Shown: positions 22,321 to 34,018, counted from the stretch's first letter. The stretch: DNA of 64,000 nt from Lepidostoma basale (GCA_022606425.2 JAHDVF020000101.1:124001-188000); one strand, 5' to 3'. Notes: generated from the sequence alone by a model not told the origin. A program made the numbers and translations.

Positions 22321-23045
22321 TTTTACATCATTGTTCAAGACACAAAATAATTATTTTATTATAAACGCATTTTTTTTAACATTTAAAGAAATTTACAAAT
22401 TGAAGATATTCTAGTGAGACCATTACTTATATGTTGATTATATGAAACCTTCAAAGCTTTTTATGAGTTCAAAATAATCCAAGCAGTGCAGCCTCTATGT
22501 TTAAAGTATTTATGATTCTAAGATGTTCCGAGCATTCAATTAAAAACCTTTTCAGCCGAAATATAGTAGAAAGCACGGTAGAAAACTAAATCACAAAGCA
22601 TGAACTAAATTATCCTTACACTAACAAACTTATTTCACAATAAACATCACAGCATTCACTAATAAATATATAATATATATAGACCGATAGATCAAAATAC
22701 AAATCTAATAATCACACTTTTTTTTCAGGGTCTTCAATGAACTCTAAGATGTAAAAACAATGTTGAACAGTAGAATAGCAATGTTTAATATGAAGATAAC
22801 AAACATATGTTTAATATTACCTCTTTAAACTTAAATAATGTGCATATATTAGGTAAAGCGAAGAGAAATGTCAACTTTCATGCTGTATCATTTTGAAATC
22901 AGTTTGCCACTGGCTACCGTTGGGTTAACACATTGCAATTGGTATCCTTTAGAAGCTCTATTCATATCCTTTCTGTTTTGACATTCTTTTTTTCGTTTTG
23001 GTAAAATCAGACACTAATTTTACAACATGATAATCTAAAACCACA
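22320..23045. other. AT-rich, nothing recognised
   Basis: No coding or structured repeat that I can support. Confidence 0.4.
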
Positions 23046-23522
23046 CGCAACAAGGATTATTCTTCATTGCTAGCCTTCTTCCCTCCACTGCTGGATATAG
23101 GCCTCCTCCAATTTCCTCCCCTCGTCTCTATCCTGCCCCCTTTGTATCCAAGATTTTCCAACCCTTTTGACAATATCATCGGTCCATCTCATCGGTGACC
23201 TTCCGACACTTCGCCTATTTGCCCATGGTCTCCAACTGAGTATCCTGGGTGCCCATCTGTTGCCACCCTGTCTAGCCAAGTGTCCAGCCCATTGCCATTT
23301 CAATTTTTCCACTCGGTCCATGACGTCAGCAACCCTGGTGTGGCGTCTGATTTCTTCATTCCTTATGCGGTCACGCAAGCTCACACCAAGTATCTGTCTT
23401 TCCATGGACCTCTTTGTACACTTGAGCCTGTGGACACTTTTTGCTGTAAGAGTTGTCGTCTCTAGTCCGTATGTCATCATGGGCAGTATACACATGTCGT
23501 AGACCTTTCTTTTGAGACAAAC
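23046..23522 (-). mobile_element. RTE-like LINE C terminus, open frame
   Basis: The minus strand has a 188-residue frame with MCILPMMTYGLETTTLTAKS, RQILGVSLRDRIRNEEIRRH and EKLKWQWAGHLARQGGNRWA. These are C-terminal RTE motifs; the RT core is missing. Confidence 0.82.
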
Positions 23523-23584
23523 CGGTATTTCATCATTTTCAGAAAGGATTACGCAGGACAAAATATAAGAACTAGATTTAGAAG

Positions 23585-24170
23585 TTCTGTAATATCCACC
23601 ATATTCTTCTTGTCCTGTCACACCTCCGTGGTGCATAGAGCCTCAAGGAACCTTCTTCACTATATCGCTATATCGAACGCCTGTTGCTTAACATCACCCC
23701 AAGTGAGGCCTGCTGCTTTAACCTCTTCCTACAGGGTTCTTCTCCTTCTTCTCTCTTCTCTAGGTCTGCCTCGCTTCCTTTTTGCACCCACAGAGAACCA
23801 GTCTAGTGCGCCCTGAACGATGCAGGCTGGATTCCGTCTCATAGTATGACCGATCCACAGCCATTTGCGTCTAGCGACTTGTTCTCTGATTATCTTTCGC
23901 TTACCATGACCCAGATAATGGCATTTGGCACTGTTTGAGGCCAATAGATCTTAAATATTGAGCGAAGGAATCTATTTATAAACACCTGGAGTTTTCCAAT
24001 AACGTCTGTGGTAGATTTCTAAGTCTCACATCCGTACAGCAGTACGCTTTTAACCCTACTGTTAAATATTTGGAGCTTGAGCTTTCTACTACGAAGTAAT
24101 ACGAAGCATTGTGAGAGTTCCCCTTGCCTTGTTAAGTCTGCTGGCTACATCCTCTTCTGTACCGTATTCA
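23585..24170 (-). mobile_element. LINE-B copy
   Basis: Antisense RRKWLWIGHTMRRNPACIVQ and GAKRKRGRPREERRRRR; continues to about 24170 (cttgttaagtctgctggctacatcc). Confidence 0.8.
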
Positions 24171-24439
24171 CCTGAAATTGCACCTTTAAATTACTGTCTT
24201 TTTAAGTCGTGGAACATTCACTTCGTGAATAAAAAAATATGAATATCGAACAAGTTTGAAATCACTTGGAGTCATATTTTAAGACCCCCAGAATTTTACA
24301 AACAAGTTAATAAAAAGCTGCCTTTTCTATAGAGGAAGATCATTGATAACAAAATAAATTATTTAACGGAATTTTGTCATTTCTTTCCGCTTTACCTAAT
24401 ATAAACATTAATATGTAATGAAAAATGAGATTTATCAAA

Positions 24440-24665
24440 ACTTTCTTCAATATTCACCATCACTTTGTGTTGTGGATTCACATTTGAGTAACTTTTAGAA
24501 AACATTGTACGAGTATTTTCACAACACTTTTTTGCACATTTCACAAACGTGTTTTGGGACACAGAACACTGAAGAACGGAAGTCTGTGTCCCGAAACATG
24601 TTTGTGAAAGGTGCAAAAAAGTGTTGTGAAAATATAATGTTTTCAAAAAGTTATTCATATTAATC
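24440..24665. repeat. Foldback element, about 225 bp
   Basis: acaacacttttttgcacatttcac and gtgaaaggtgcaaaaaagtgttgt face each other around gggacacagaacactg...cagtgt-like centre. A related pair lies at 44600-45010. Confidence 0.75.
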
Positions 24666-24961
24666 AAAATTACCTAAATCATTTCTATTCTCTCTTTATA
24701 TTTATTTATTTTATCTTCTTTATAGAACTGTGAAGTATCATGATTTATGTATGGATTTCAAGTGTCGACAGTTATGTAATTAGGTAACGCTTGGAGCTGG
24801 CAAAATAAGGGTAAAAATAGATGAATACATGCAAAATCTTTATATACTGTCATGAACAAAATAAAGAAAGAATCACTAAGATGGTTAAATGTACCAAGTA
24901 CATGGTTTTAAAACCTTCCAACTGTGGTAACCCGTTCCAGCTAAGATATTGTTATTTTGTT

Positions 24962-25137
24962 GAATAACTTTGATTCTTGTGACATGTGATAGGTAGCTAT
25001 TCTATCGCCATTTTATTGTCACGTGAATTCCATACCAGATCAATGGCAGTGTGAGAATCACACTGCCATCGCCGGGAATTGAACCCGGGACCTTCGGTGT
25101 GGCAGTCATAGCTCTTGCCACTTTGCCATGAAGGTAG
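24962..25137 (-). mobile_element. tRNA-derived SINE, minus strand
   Basis: Antisense of ggttcaattcccggcgatggc (25072-25090), with the body gatagaatagctacctatcacatg at its low-coordinate end. The 3' part is truncated. Confidence 0.85.
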
Positions 25138-25284
25138 GCTGATGTATGATGATGATGAATGATAAAATAATTATGTTAATTTATAAAATTCTCAACAAAA
25201 AGTCATTAAGATAATCAAATGATTTTACTGAAATCTCTTGATGGAAGTTCATTTTAAATAATAATTAAATAAAATAATGTTTTT

Positions 25285-25450
25285 TAACTACTTCCACTTT
25301 TGTCTTTATTTCGACAGCGACCGGTTTCGCCAAGCTCGCTGGCATCGACAGACTGGGGTCTGTCCACCAGTCCACCAGTCTGTCGATGCCAGCGAGTCTA
25401 GCGAAACCGGTTGCTGTCGAAATAAAGACAAAAGTGGAAGTAGTTAACAA
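25285..25450. repeat. Long hairpin element (accggtttcg family)
   Basis: aactacttccacttttgtcttt...cgacagcgaccggtttcgcc pairs with ggcgaaaccggt-type sequence ending aaagacaaaagtggaagtagtt. The loop holds gacagactggggtctgtcc. Related copies: 20040, 55500, 56855. Confidence 0.88.
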
Positions 25451-25470
25451 ACATTGTTTTATTTAATTAT

Positions 25471-25620
25471 AACTAACTAACTAACTAACCATCACGCCGT
25501 CTCCCCGAAAGGGTAGGCAGAAAGAATGGACTGTCACACTTTAACCGATGCGGCACTCCATCCTTCACTTTTCGCCCCGCGGGAGACGCGGTGTGATGGG
25601 TTGCGAACCTCATCGCCAAT
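25471..25620 (-). mobile_element. Short LINE-A-tailed element, copy 3, with target duplication
   Basis: Flanked by ATTTAATTAT at 25461-25470 and 25621-25630. The 150-bp insert starts (read antisense) ATTGGCGATGAGGTTCGCAA and ends in the LINE-A tail. The clear target duplication shows it moves as a unit. Confidence 0.85.
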
Positions 25621-25707
25621 ATTTAATTATTATTTAAAAAAATTCATATAAGTATAAGATGTTATCAGATTAAAAAAGAAAGTCAAAGAAAACTGTTTTT
25701 TCAATTA

Positions 25708-25862
25708 AAGTTTAAAGGTCGGCCATTTTAATAGTCAGAAGAATCGACGTGCGTGTATGACTAGCTGTATGAATGTAGAGGAAACTAAAGAGGTGTGTCA
25801 GGATAGAATAGCGTGGTGGTCCATTCTCTCTGCCTACTCTTTCGGAGAACTGGTGTGATGGT
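25708..25862 (+). mobile_element. LINE-A 3' fragment
   Basis: agaatcgacgtgcgtgtatgac...gtgtcaggatagaatagcgtgg...gaactggtgtgatgg. Confidence 0.75.
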
Positions 25863-25984
25863 TTATCGTTTTTATATAAGTTTCAAAGATATTCTTTTTG
25901 TAGCAATACAGATCTGAGTTATAAATCGGAAAAGAACAACAGATATTTCCCCTATCTGATGAGTCCAAGAGATGGGTAGTTTGT

Positions 25985-26215
25985 GTGACAACCTTCGTGG
26001 CAAAGTGGCAAGTGATAAGACTGTCACACCGTGGGTCACGTGTTTGATTCCCGACGATTATCACACTGTCTTTGGTCTGGTGTAGAATTCATGTGACAAT
26101 AAAATGGCGATAGATTAGCTACACTACACATATCATGAGAATCAATATAATAGCTAAAAAACAACTGTATACAGTAATTGGGTTCAAACGACCTGTTGTA
26201 TACAAAATAAATAAA
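25985..26215 (+). mobile_element. tRNA-derived SINE, near full length
   Basis: A-box region ccttcgtggcaaagtggcaag, decayed B box cacgtgtttgattcccgacg, body gtctttggtctggtgtagaattc, end cgacctgttgtatacaaaat. It ends about 80 bp before exon 6. Confidence 0.88.
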
Positions 26216-26298
26216 ATGCAGGAATGTTAAAGGACCAATATTTTGCGTATATAAGTGTACATGCGCGTGTGTGTTGTATTGAAGTGTCCTTGCACCAG

Positions 26299-26453
26299 GT
26301 ATCCCCGGAGACGATGACTCGAAGCGGCCCTCGCGGCTCCAGCAACAGATGAATGCCGAGTGCATCCTCTCCAAAGAGCAGCTGTATGACATGTTCCAGC
26401 AGATCCTGGGTATCAAGAAGTTTGAGCATCAGCTGCTCTTCAACGCGCTACTG
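26299..26453 (+). CDS. Cadps: Cadps exon 6
   Basis: The exon begins after gcaccag and ends at ctg|gtgagt in phase 0. It encodes [40 protein letters not shown] and [32 protein letters not shown] and the acidic DDD preceding SKRPSR fit CAPS. The short acidic insert varies between species. Confidence 0.98.
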
Positions 26454-26689
26454 GTGAGTCCAATAATCCACCAGTCATCTCCAATAATTGCCGAGTCAAT
26501 TGATTGTAAGATATTCATTTTAAAGGCATTTGCTCTATGGGAAACTCTTAAGAGAAGCTCTCGGGAGTTTATAAATTGAATGAATTAACAATTGCTCATC
26601 ATTTTATATAGGAAAAACAATGCGTATTACCTTAAAATTAAAAGAAAACTGAGATATTTACCTACTGATAAAGCTAGGACCCTCGTAAA

Positions 26690-27195
26690 TTCTTTTGTAG
26701 TGTCACGTTTAGATTATTGAAACGGAATGTTCTCTGGATTGCCAAATAATTAATTAAGCAGAATACAAAGTGTATTCAATGCTGCTGCCCGATTGATTAT
26801 GGGGTAACACTGTCATATCACGCCGCTCCTGAAATTCACTGGCTTAAAATCCGAGAGCAAGTAAAATACAAATTGTGTTTGAGAGTGTTTAAGGCTCGAC
26901 ACCAGAGAGCGCCAGCGTATATATCGGACCTCTGCGTGACACCCATGCCAACGGAAAGGCAACGTTCACTCCGATCAGTAGAAACAAGTGCAAACAACAT
27001 AACAATTCCAGTCAGAGCCAATAAAGCAAGTTTCTATGATCGTGCTTTCAGCGTTGCGGGTCCGTTGGCGTGGAATAGTCTCCATGTTAGTTTTAAGTAT
27101 GAGGATTGTGACGTTGAATTTAAGAAACTTGGAGTAATTGATTTTACAAAACGGCGCACTTAAAATATAAGTCGTCAAAATAATAATAATAATTA
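26690..27195 (+). mobile_element. CR1-like LINE C terminus
   Basis: Encodes LRVFKARHQRAPAYISDLCV, SFYDRAFSVAGPLAWNSLHV and FKKLGVIDFTKRRT-stop, then an (aataat)n tail. Confidence 0.75.
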
Positions 27196-27264
27196 AGATG
27201 TCTCTCTAATAATGATTCAGAAAACAATCATTCATTTAAAAAAGACAACAGTATTGAAATAATC

Positions 27265-27600
27265 ATCATCAGCCTATATCCATCTATGTCCACTCCTGGA
27301 CATAGGCCTCCTCCGTCTGCTTCCGTGTCTGTCGATCCTGGGCAACAAGCATCCATGTCATACAGGCGGTCTCCTGGGGATGTCCTGGTTTTCTAGTAGC
27401 AGTTCTAGGACACCAGCAAAGGAGGCGTTTTGTAAATCTATCATCAAAGCTGCGAGTGACATGGCACAGCACCATTTTAGCGCAGCCACTCTTATGATGA
27501 TGTCCAACAATCCTGTTCTGTCTCTAATTGTGGTGTTTCGCACCCTGTCCGCTGTATTGATTCCCATTTTATTAAAAAAGCCATAAAAAAAAAAAATATC
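27265..27600 (-). mobile_element. RTE-like LINE C terminus (family of 1386-2105)
   Basis: catcatcagcctatatccatc...ctcctggacataggcctcctcc antisense, with RVRNTTIRDRTGLLDIIIRV and AALKWCCAMSLAALMIDL on the minus strand. Confidence 0.7.
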
Positions 27601-27854
27601 ATAAACAACCAACTACATTTAATAATTCCCATGTTCGAAATATTTCTATTATTTCCATCTCCCTCCCCTTTTAATGGGGCAGTCTATTTCTAGCAGCCGA
27701 TCTAGCAATGCCGAAAACACAGCAAGCTTTTGGATTAATCATGAATTGTTGTATATCCATGAGAAGGTAAACATTAAGGAGTTGTTTGAGTTGGGATCAC
27801 CAAGGTTTTTGGTATTTGTAATTGTTAAGTATTGTTGAGGTATCTGGAATCTGT

Positions 27855-28565
27855 TCTGATTTCTTCTTCTCTGGTTTCAATCCTGGGATTGGTTTGCAGC
27901 AATTTCCTCCATTATTCTCTTCCATTTTTCCCTGTCTTGCGCGGCTCTTTTGAAATCTGCATATGATGAGCAGCGTACGTCCACCAACTGGTCCTCCAGG
28001 TACTCTCGGCGTGGGCGTCCCCTAGAGTTTGTCCCCTCGATCATACCCTCCATTATGGCATGCAATAGACCTTCTTGACGTATTACATGGCCAATCCATC
28101 TTGCACGCCTTTCGGACAAGGTCCTGAGCAGGTGCCTTCCTCCTTCGATTCCTTGAAGAACTTCCTCATTCGTGATGTGGTCTCTCCAGGAAATTCCTAA
28201 TAGTCTTCTATAGGACCACATCTCAAAAGCCTCTAGTCTCCGCTTATCTCTTTCGGATAGGCACCATGTCTCGCAGCCGTACATCAAGATACTCCATACA
28301 TAGGTCTTGATGAGGAGTATTCTCAGTTTTAGGTCTATATTATTTGACTCTATTATTTTCGACCTTTTATTAAATGCAAGCCTAGCCTGATGTATACGGC
28401 TGTCGACCTCGCTCTTAGACCGACCGTCCCATGTTATTTTGCTCCCGAGGTAGACAAACTCCTTGGTGTTCTTTAGTGGAACTCCTGACATCACTACTCT
28501 CATCTGATGTTGCGTTCGGCCTACAGTCAGCAGCTTTGTTTTGTCCTTATTTATCTTCATGTTGT
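27855..28565 (-). mobile_element. LINE RT C-terminal half, intact 227-residue frame
   Basis: The minus strand encodes MKINKDKTKLLTVGRTQHQM, EFVYLGSKITWDGRSKSEVD, ILMYGCETWCLSERDKRRLE and WIGHVIRQEGLLHAIMEGMI up to a stop. It is the RT thumb and C terminus of an RTE-type element; the YADD core is truncated. It is the best preserved frame of its family here. Confidence 0.85.
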
Positions 28566-28599
28566 AGCTATCTTGAAGAATGTCTTCTGATTTACTGAA

Positions 28600-29155
28600 C
28601 TCATATAGAAATGCAGAATTGAGGCAGCAAGAGCTACATTTAATAAAATGAAATCACTCTTCTGCAATGATAACATAAATTTGAAACTCCGCCAGAGAAT
28701 GATCAATTGCTATGTGTGGTCTGTTTTATTGTATGGATGTGAAACATGGACTTTAAAAGTCAACTCAATGAACAGACTGCAAGCATTTTAAATGTGGCTC
28801 TATCGCCGAATGCTCAGAATTCCCTGGACAGACATGGGTACCAATACCGAAATCCTAAGCCGAACTAGAGTTGACAGGGAGCTGTTGTCAACTATCAAGG
28901 TTTGGGAGATTTCACATCTGGGTCATGTACTGCATGGGGAAAAGTACCACCTTCTCCAATTGATATTGGAGGGGAAAATTGAGGGACGCCGAGGGCCTGG
29001 TAGGAGACAGATGTCCTGGATTCGAAACGTGAGGGAGTGGACTGGCATCCGAAGTGTGGAGAAGCTGTTCCGAGCAGCGCAGGACAGGGATAGGTTCGCC
29101 GAGGTGATTGCCAACGTTGGGGGGTCCCGACAGGGGACTTGAATAAAAAGAAGAT
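28600..29155 (+). mobile_element. LINE C terminus in opposite orientation
   Basis: Encodes RQRMINCYVWSVLLYGCETW, then RRMLRIPWTDMGTNTEILSR and GPGRRQMSWIRNVREWTGIR up to a stop. One in-frame TAA near 28791. It ends 58 bp before exon 7. Confidence 0.82.
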
Positions 29156-29212
29156 ATAGAACTCATCTATCAAACAGATGATGATTTAATTGTATTTATT
29201 TAATGTTTCCAG

Positions 29213-29293
29213 TTGGATTCAGCTGATGAGCAGGCTGCAGCAATCCGAAGAGAGCTGGATGGGAGGATGCAGAGAGTCAATGAGATGGAAAAG
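29213..29293 (+). CDS. Cadps: Cadps exon 7
   Basis: 27 codons lie between atgtttccag and aag|gtatac, phase 0 at both ends. They encode LDSADEQAAAIRRELDGRMQ, RVNEMEK, matching the CAPS segment LDNPDEQAAQIRRELDGR. Confidence 0.98.
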
Positions 29294-29640
29294 GTATACG
29301 TCTTAAATTTTATATTAAAAATTAAATGTAAGAGAGGATCAAGATCAGGTACTATAAGACCCGGCGCTCTTGGAAATGACACAAAGTTGGCTAAGCCTTC
29401 TACCACAATAGCAAGAGAAGATGAAAGATGGACCTCTTAAGTTCATCCCTACAAGAGTAATATTAATATGATGAAAAAGAAGATCAAATGATTAGAAAAT
29501 TGATTGTTTAAAATGGGGATAAAATAATTTAAACTTTAGAATTTGAAATATAAGCGATTATCCAATTGTAAAATCGTAAAAATAATTTTAAATATTAAGT
29601 TCTTCTATTAGGAGTCACTGACCCCTAGATCAAGTGGTGT

Positions 29641-30070
29641 CAGGAATGTAGAGCGGAAGAAGGTATTATGAAAGGATCACTGCGTTGGTTTTGACATATG
29701 GAACGCATAGATGGAGAAACAATGGTTAAGAAAGTTAATGATGTAAATGAAGTACAGAGTTGAGGTATAACTAAGAAAATATGGCATGACCAAATTTTAA
29801 TGGTTGGTCATGTTAGAAGTCGGAGGAATTCACATGCCTGTATGACTCATTGTATGAATAAGGAGGAAGCTAAAGATGTGTGTCTCTGCCTACCCCTGCG
29901 GAGAAACTGCGTGATGGTTTGTTGATATTTAATGAGAAAAATGTGGCATGATCAAAGAAATCGACTTCCATGTATGACACAATCTAAGAGAGAAGCATAT
30001 CAGGAAAGAACAGTGTGGCAATCAGTTCTTTCTGCCTACACCCTCAGAACAGAGTGACGATTAATTAGTT
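29641..30070 (+). mobile_element. LINE-A, two decayed 3' pieces
   Basis: 29641-29925 and 29936-30070 both end in gtgatggttt / gtgacgattaattag-like tails. Frames are broken. Confidence 0.7.
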
Positions 30071-30082
30071 TGTAATTTAATC

Positions 30083-31025
30083 TATATATGGACAAGTGTA
30101 TGAAAGAGCTGAAAGGGTTGGATGTAGGTGCCAAAATGAGCGGAGTGTCAGTTAGCTGTTTCTTGTATGTGGATGACGCTGTCCTACTTGCAGACAACGA
30201 GCATTAACTACAAGTCCTGGTGAATAGTATGTATGAGGTATGCATGCAAAATGATCTGATGATGAATGTTAATAAGTTAATAAGTTAATAAGGTCAATAA
30301 TTTTGGAAAAAGAAGAAATCTCGACAGTCTGCAACATTAGCGTGAATGGTGAAAATTTAGAGCAAGTAGATGAGTTTGTATATTTAGGTAGTTTGTTTAC
30401 AAGGGATGGGCGAGTGGAGAGGGATATTGAAAGAATGGTTGGGGCAGGCAACAAAGTGAATGGTGCACTTAAAGTTGTCATCGCAAAACAAAAATCTATC
30501 AAAAAAGCTAGAATGGCAGTGCACAATGGTGTTCTTCTACCGACCCTTATGTATGGAAGCGAAGCATGGAACTGGCAAAAGAAGGATGAAAGTAGAATAA
30601 ATGCAGTAGAAATGAGATCTCTTAGACGAATTTGTGGATACTCTGTGTATGATAGAGTGTTGAATGAAAATATAAGAAGTGAATGCGGTGCGAATGATGG
30701 TGTCATGAACAAAATAATGAAAGGATCATTAAGATGGTTTGGACATATGGAAAGAATGAATGAAGAAAGAATGGTAAAAAAATTATATGTTAATGATGTA
30801 AATGGAACCAGAAATAGAGGAAGACCGAGGAAAACGTGGCACGATCAAATAAATCAAATATTGAATGTCGACCATGTGAGGAGTCAGAGAAATCGACACG
30901 CGTGCATGACACGATGTATGAATGGTGAGGAATCGAGAGAAATATGTCAGGAAAGAAAAGTGTGGCAGTCCATTCTTTCTGCCTACCTATTCGGAGAGAC
31001 GGCGTGATGGTTAGTTAGTTAGTTT
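30083..31025 (+). mobile_element. LINE-A, long copy
   Basis: Starts in the RT (atggacaagtgtatgaaagagctgaaagg) and has LYVDDAVLLADNEH, a change of YADD to YVDD. It continues through a 234-residue frame (FVYLGSLFTRDGRVERDIER, WHDQINQILNVDHVRSQRNR) to ETA-stop and the tail. It ends 132 bp before exon 8. Confidence 0.9.
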
Positions 31026-31156
31026 TGTAACTATTTCACCATCCTTTGTTGAAGTTATTTATTAATTTATTTAAAGTCTCTGCTTTGTGTAAAAGTGTAC
31101 ACGGCTTTCGGCTTTCTCCATATAATAAATTTTCAATAATAATGCCCGATTTATAG

Positions 31157-31326
31157 AACCGTAAACTGATGCCGAAATTCGTCCTAAAAGAGATGGATTC
31201 TCTTTACATCGAGGAGCTGAAGTCCTCGATCAACCTTCTCATGGCCAACTTGGAGTCTCTGCCCGTGTCCAAGGGCAATACTGACTCCAAGTACGGGCTC
31301 CAGAAGCTCAAACGATACAACCACAG
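31157..31326 (+). CDS. Cadps: Cadps exon 8
   Basis: The exon lies between gatttatag and cag|gtacga and ends in phase 2. It encodes [40 protein letters not shown] and [43 protein letters not shown] is the vertebrate equivalent. A 15.8-kb intron follows. Confidence 0.98.
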
Positions 31327-31825
31327 GTACGATCCGCCCCCCACACATTCCAAATACATACAATATAACATTTGCTAGTTCTTTTATTCCAAATTTGAAT
31401 GAAGATATTTTAAAACACAGAATCAAATGACAGAATGTTCTAATTTTGATTATTTAAAAATCCTCTAGAGGTCAAAATCAAATTTAGAACAGCATCTGTT
31501 TTCATTTATTTGAATGCAGTTTTTTTTTTAACAAATTTAAAAAATATTGTTCGATAGTTTTTTTATATTGAGAAATTCGTGCTTTGAAATGCTAATACAA
31601 ACTGAATGATTTAGATAAAATAAAATAAAAATAGATTTTTTAGCATGGAATGTTTTTTTAAATATACAGTATTAATAATAATATTTTATACGAATTAAAA
31701 TATATTTTTTTTATACATTGGTTTGAAATATTTTGAAAAAATTAATTTCCAATCCAAAACGGTTAGATTGTAACTAATAATGTAGGATTTTAAGAATCAA
31801 TCAGTGCATATGCCAAATCAATCAA

Positions 31826-32320
31826 TATAAAAGATGTCCATATCTGTCCAATAGTAATGTAGTGTGATAGATAGCATCCGCACCCGCCGTACTCCCCCGA
31901 CCTGGCGCCATCTGACTATCACCTCTTCGCATCAATGAAAATGGCTCGACGAATGGTTTGCCGCAAAAGACAAACAGTTTTTCAGGCATGGTATTCATAA
32001 CTTGCCCGAAAGATGGGCGAAGTGTGTAGATGCATATGGCCAATATTTTGAATAAACAAAATATCAATATGCCTTGAAAATATGCCTTGAAAATTGCCAG
32101 GAGAACAAGTGCCATGGTTTGATGTTAAGAAGGTAGAATACTCCTTAAAATCAAGAGTAGATATTGCTCCATTTGTATGAAAGATGTCCATTTCTGTCCA
32201 AGCGGAATGCAGTGGAAAAGATAGCACATTATACCAGGAGCACAAGAGCCATAGTTCAATGTTAAGAAGGCAGAATACTCCATATAATCAAGAGTATTTG
32301 CCTCTTAGACTTTGCTTCAT
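31826..32320 (+). mobile_element. mariner-like C-terminal relic plus diverged tandem repeat
   Basis: 31878-32055 reads HPPYSPDLAPSDYHLFASMK, the second catalytic block of mariner transposases. 32095-32170 and 32233-32310 are diverged copies (gttaagaaggtagaatactcc / gttaagaaggcagaatactcc), each followed or preceded by catNTctgtccaa. Confidence 0.65.
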
Positions 32321-32374
32321 TTACGAGTATATAGAAGATAATTATTTCTATTACAAAAATGCACTAGGATAGAT

Positions 32375-32600
32375 GATATGTGTGCAACCCAAGTTTCATC
32401 TACAGTAATGATGGAGCGGAGAAATTCGTCTCCATGGAGTTTGCAGTGAATTTCGCACTTGGCGGGAGATTGGATTGACATTTTTCACGAAACGTGTTGT
32501 CGCATCGACACTTCTCAACGTACTGACCTCGAACCGGTCTCGTTGTGGAGGGGAAGGGTCAGGCTACACGGAAGTGTAGCCAACATGTCGAAAATAAAAT
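32375..32600 (-). mobile_element. mariner-like transposase fragment, minus strand
   Basis: Antisense reads GDEFLRSIITVDETWVAHIS, the TVDETW block with the first catalytic Asp of mariner enzymes. The rest is degraded. Confidence 0.65.
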
Positions 32601-32680
32601 CCATCCGGTCATGAGAGCCTCAGTACACTTACTTTCTAGATATGCCTCGTAGTCTAAGCTTAATTAAGAGAGCGATGCAC

Positions 32681-32764
32681 AGCTTTCAATTTTGGCCGCG
32701 CTGTACAAGCGTCCGATGTTCTACGGGATACCAGCTTGTACAGCACAGGCCAAAACTGAAAGCT
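32681..32764. repeat. 84-nt hairpin
   Basis: Arms agctttcaattttggccgcg and cacaggccaaaactgaaagct continue through ctgtacaagc / gcttgtacag. About 30 bp of stem with one mismatch and a small bulge, and a 23-nt loop. Confidence 0.8.
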
Positions 32765-32815
32765 ACGTGTCTTATAAAAAAGGATTTTGATTAATAAAAA
32801 TATAAAATTGCGGAC

Positions 32816-34018
32816 TTCGTACATTGACAGAGAAGTTTCTGGCCAAAAATCGCAAACTTTTCTGTGCATTTGTCGACTTACAAAAAGCATATGATTACGT
32901 TAATAGAGAAAAGTTGTGGAAAATATTGTCTGAATATGGAATAAGTACAAAACTGATCACGGCCATTAAGTCACTATACACGGAAAGCACTGCTAGTGTC
33001 AGAGTAAATGGAGATCTTACAGCCTGGTTTGATATCAATAAAGGTGTCAAACAAGGTTGCGTAATGTCCCCGTGGTTATTTAATCTGTATATGGACAATT
33101 GTATGAGAGAGCTGAAAGGGTTGGATGTAGGTGCCAAAATGAGCGGAGTGTCAGTAAGCTGTCTCTTGTATGCGGATGACGCTGTCCTACTTGCTGACAA
33201 CGAGCATGAACTACAAGTCCTGGTGAATTGTATGTATGAGGTATGCATGCGAAATGATCTGATGATGAATGTTAATAAGTCCAAGGTAATGATTTTTGAA
33301 AAGGAAGAAACCACGACAGTCTGCAACATTAGCGTGAATGGTGAAAACTTGGAGCAAGTAGTTGAGTTTGTGTATTTAGGTAGTATGTTTACAAGAGATG
33401 GGAGAGTGGAGAGGGATATTGAAAGAAGGGTTGGGGCAGGCAACAAAGTGAATGGTGCACTTAAAGTTGTCATCGCAAACAAAAACCTATCCAAAAAGCT
33501 AGAATGGCAGTGCACAATGGTGTTCTTCTACCGACCCTTATGTATGGAAGCGAAGCATGGAACTGGCAAAGGAAGGATGAAAGTAGAATAAATGCAGTAG
33601 AAATGAGATCTCTTAGACGAATGTGTGGATATTCTGTGTATGATAGAGTGTCGAATGAAAATATAAGAAGTGAATGCGGTGCGAATGATGGTGTCATGAA
33701 CAAAATAATGAAAGGATCATTAAGATGGTTTGGACATATGGAAAGAATGAATGAAGAAAGAATGGTAAAAAAATTATATGTTAATGATGTAAATGGAACC
33801 AGAAATAGAGGAAGACCGAGGAAAACGTGGCACGATCAAATAAATCAAATATTGAATGTCGGCCATGTGAGGAGTCAGAGAAATCGACGCGCGTGCATGA
33901 CACGATGTATGAATGTTGAGGAAGCGAGAGAAATATGTCAGGAAAGAAAGGTGTGGCAGTCCATTCTTTCTGCCTACCCCTTCGGGGAGACGGCGTGATG
34001 GTTAGTTAGTTAGTTAGT
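32816..34018 (+). mobile_element. LINE-A, longest copy, with 13-bp target duplication
   Basis: TAAAATTGCGGAC flanks it at 32803-32815 and 34019-34031. It encodes an RT: AFVDLQKAYDYVNREKLWKI (motif A region), VKQGCVMSPWLFNLYMDNCM and CLLYADDAVLLADNEHELQV (YADD catalytic pair). After a one-base frameshift near 33500 it gives the C terminus, with GRPRKTWHDQ and FGETA-stop. The tail begins 4 bases past the TGA. The endonuclease end is truncated. RTE-like is my best placement. Confidence 0.93.
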
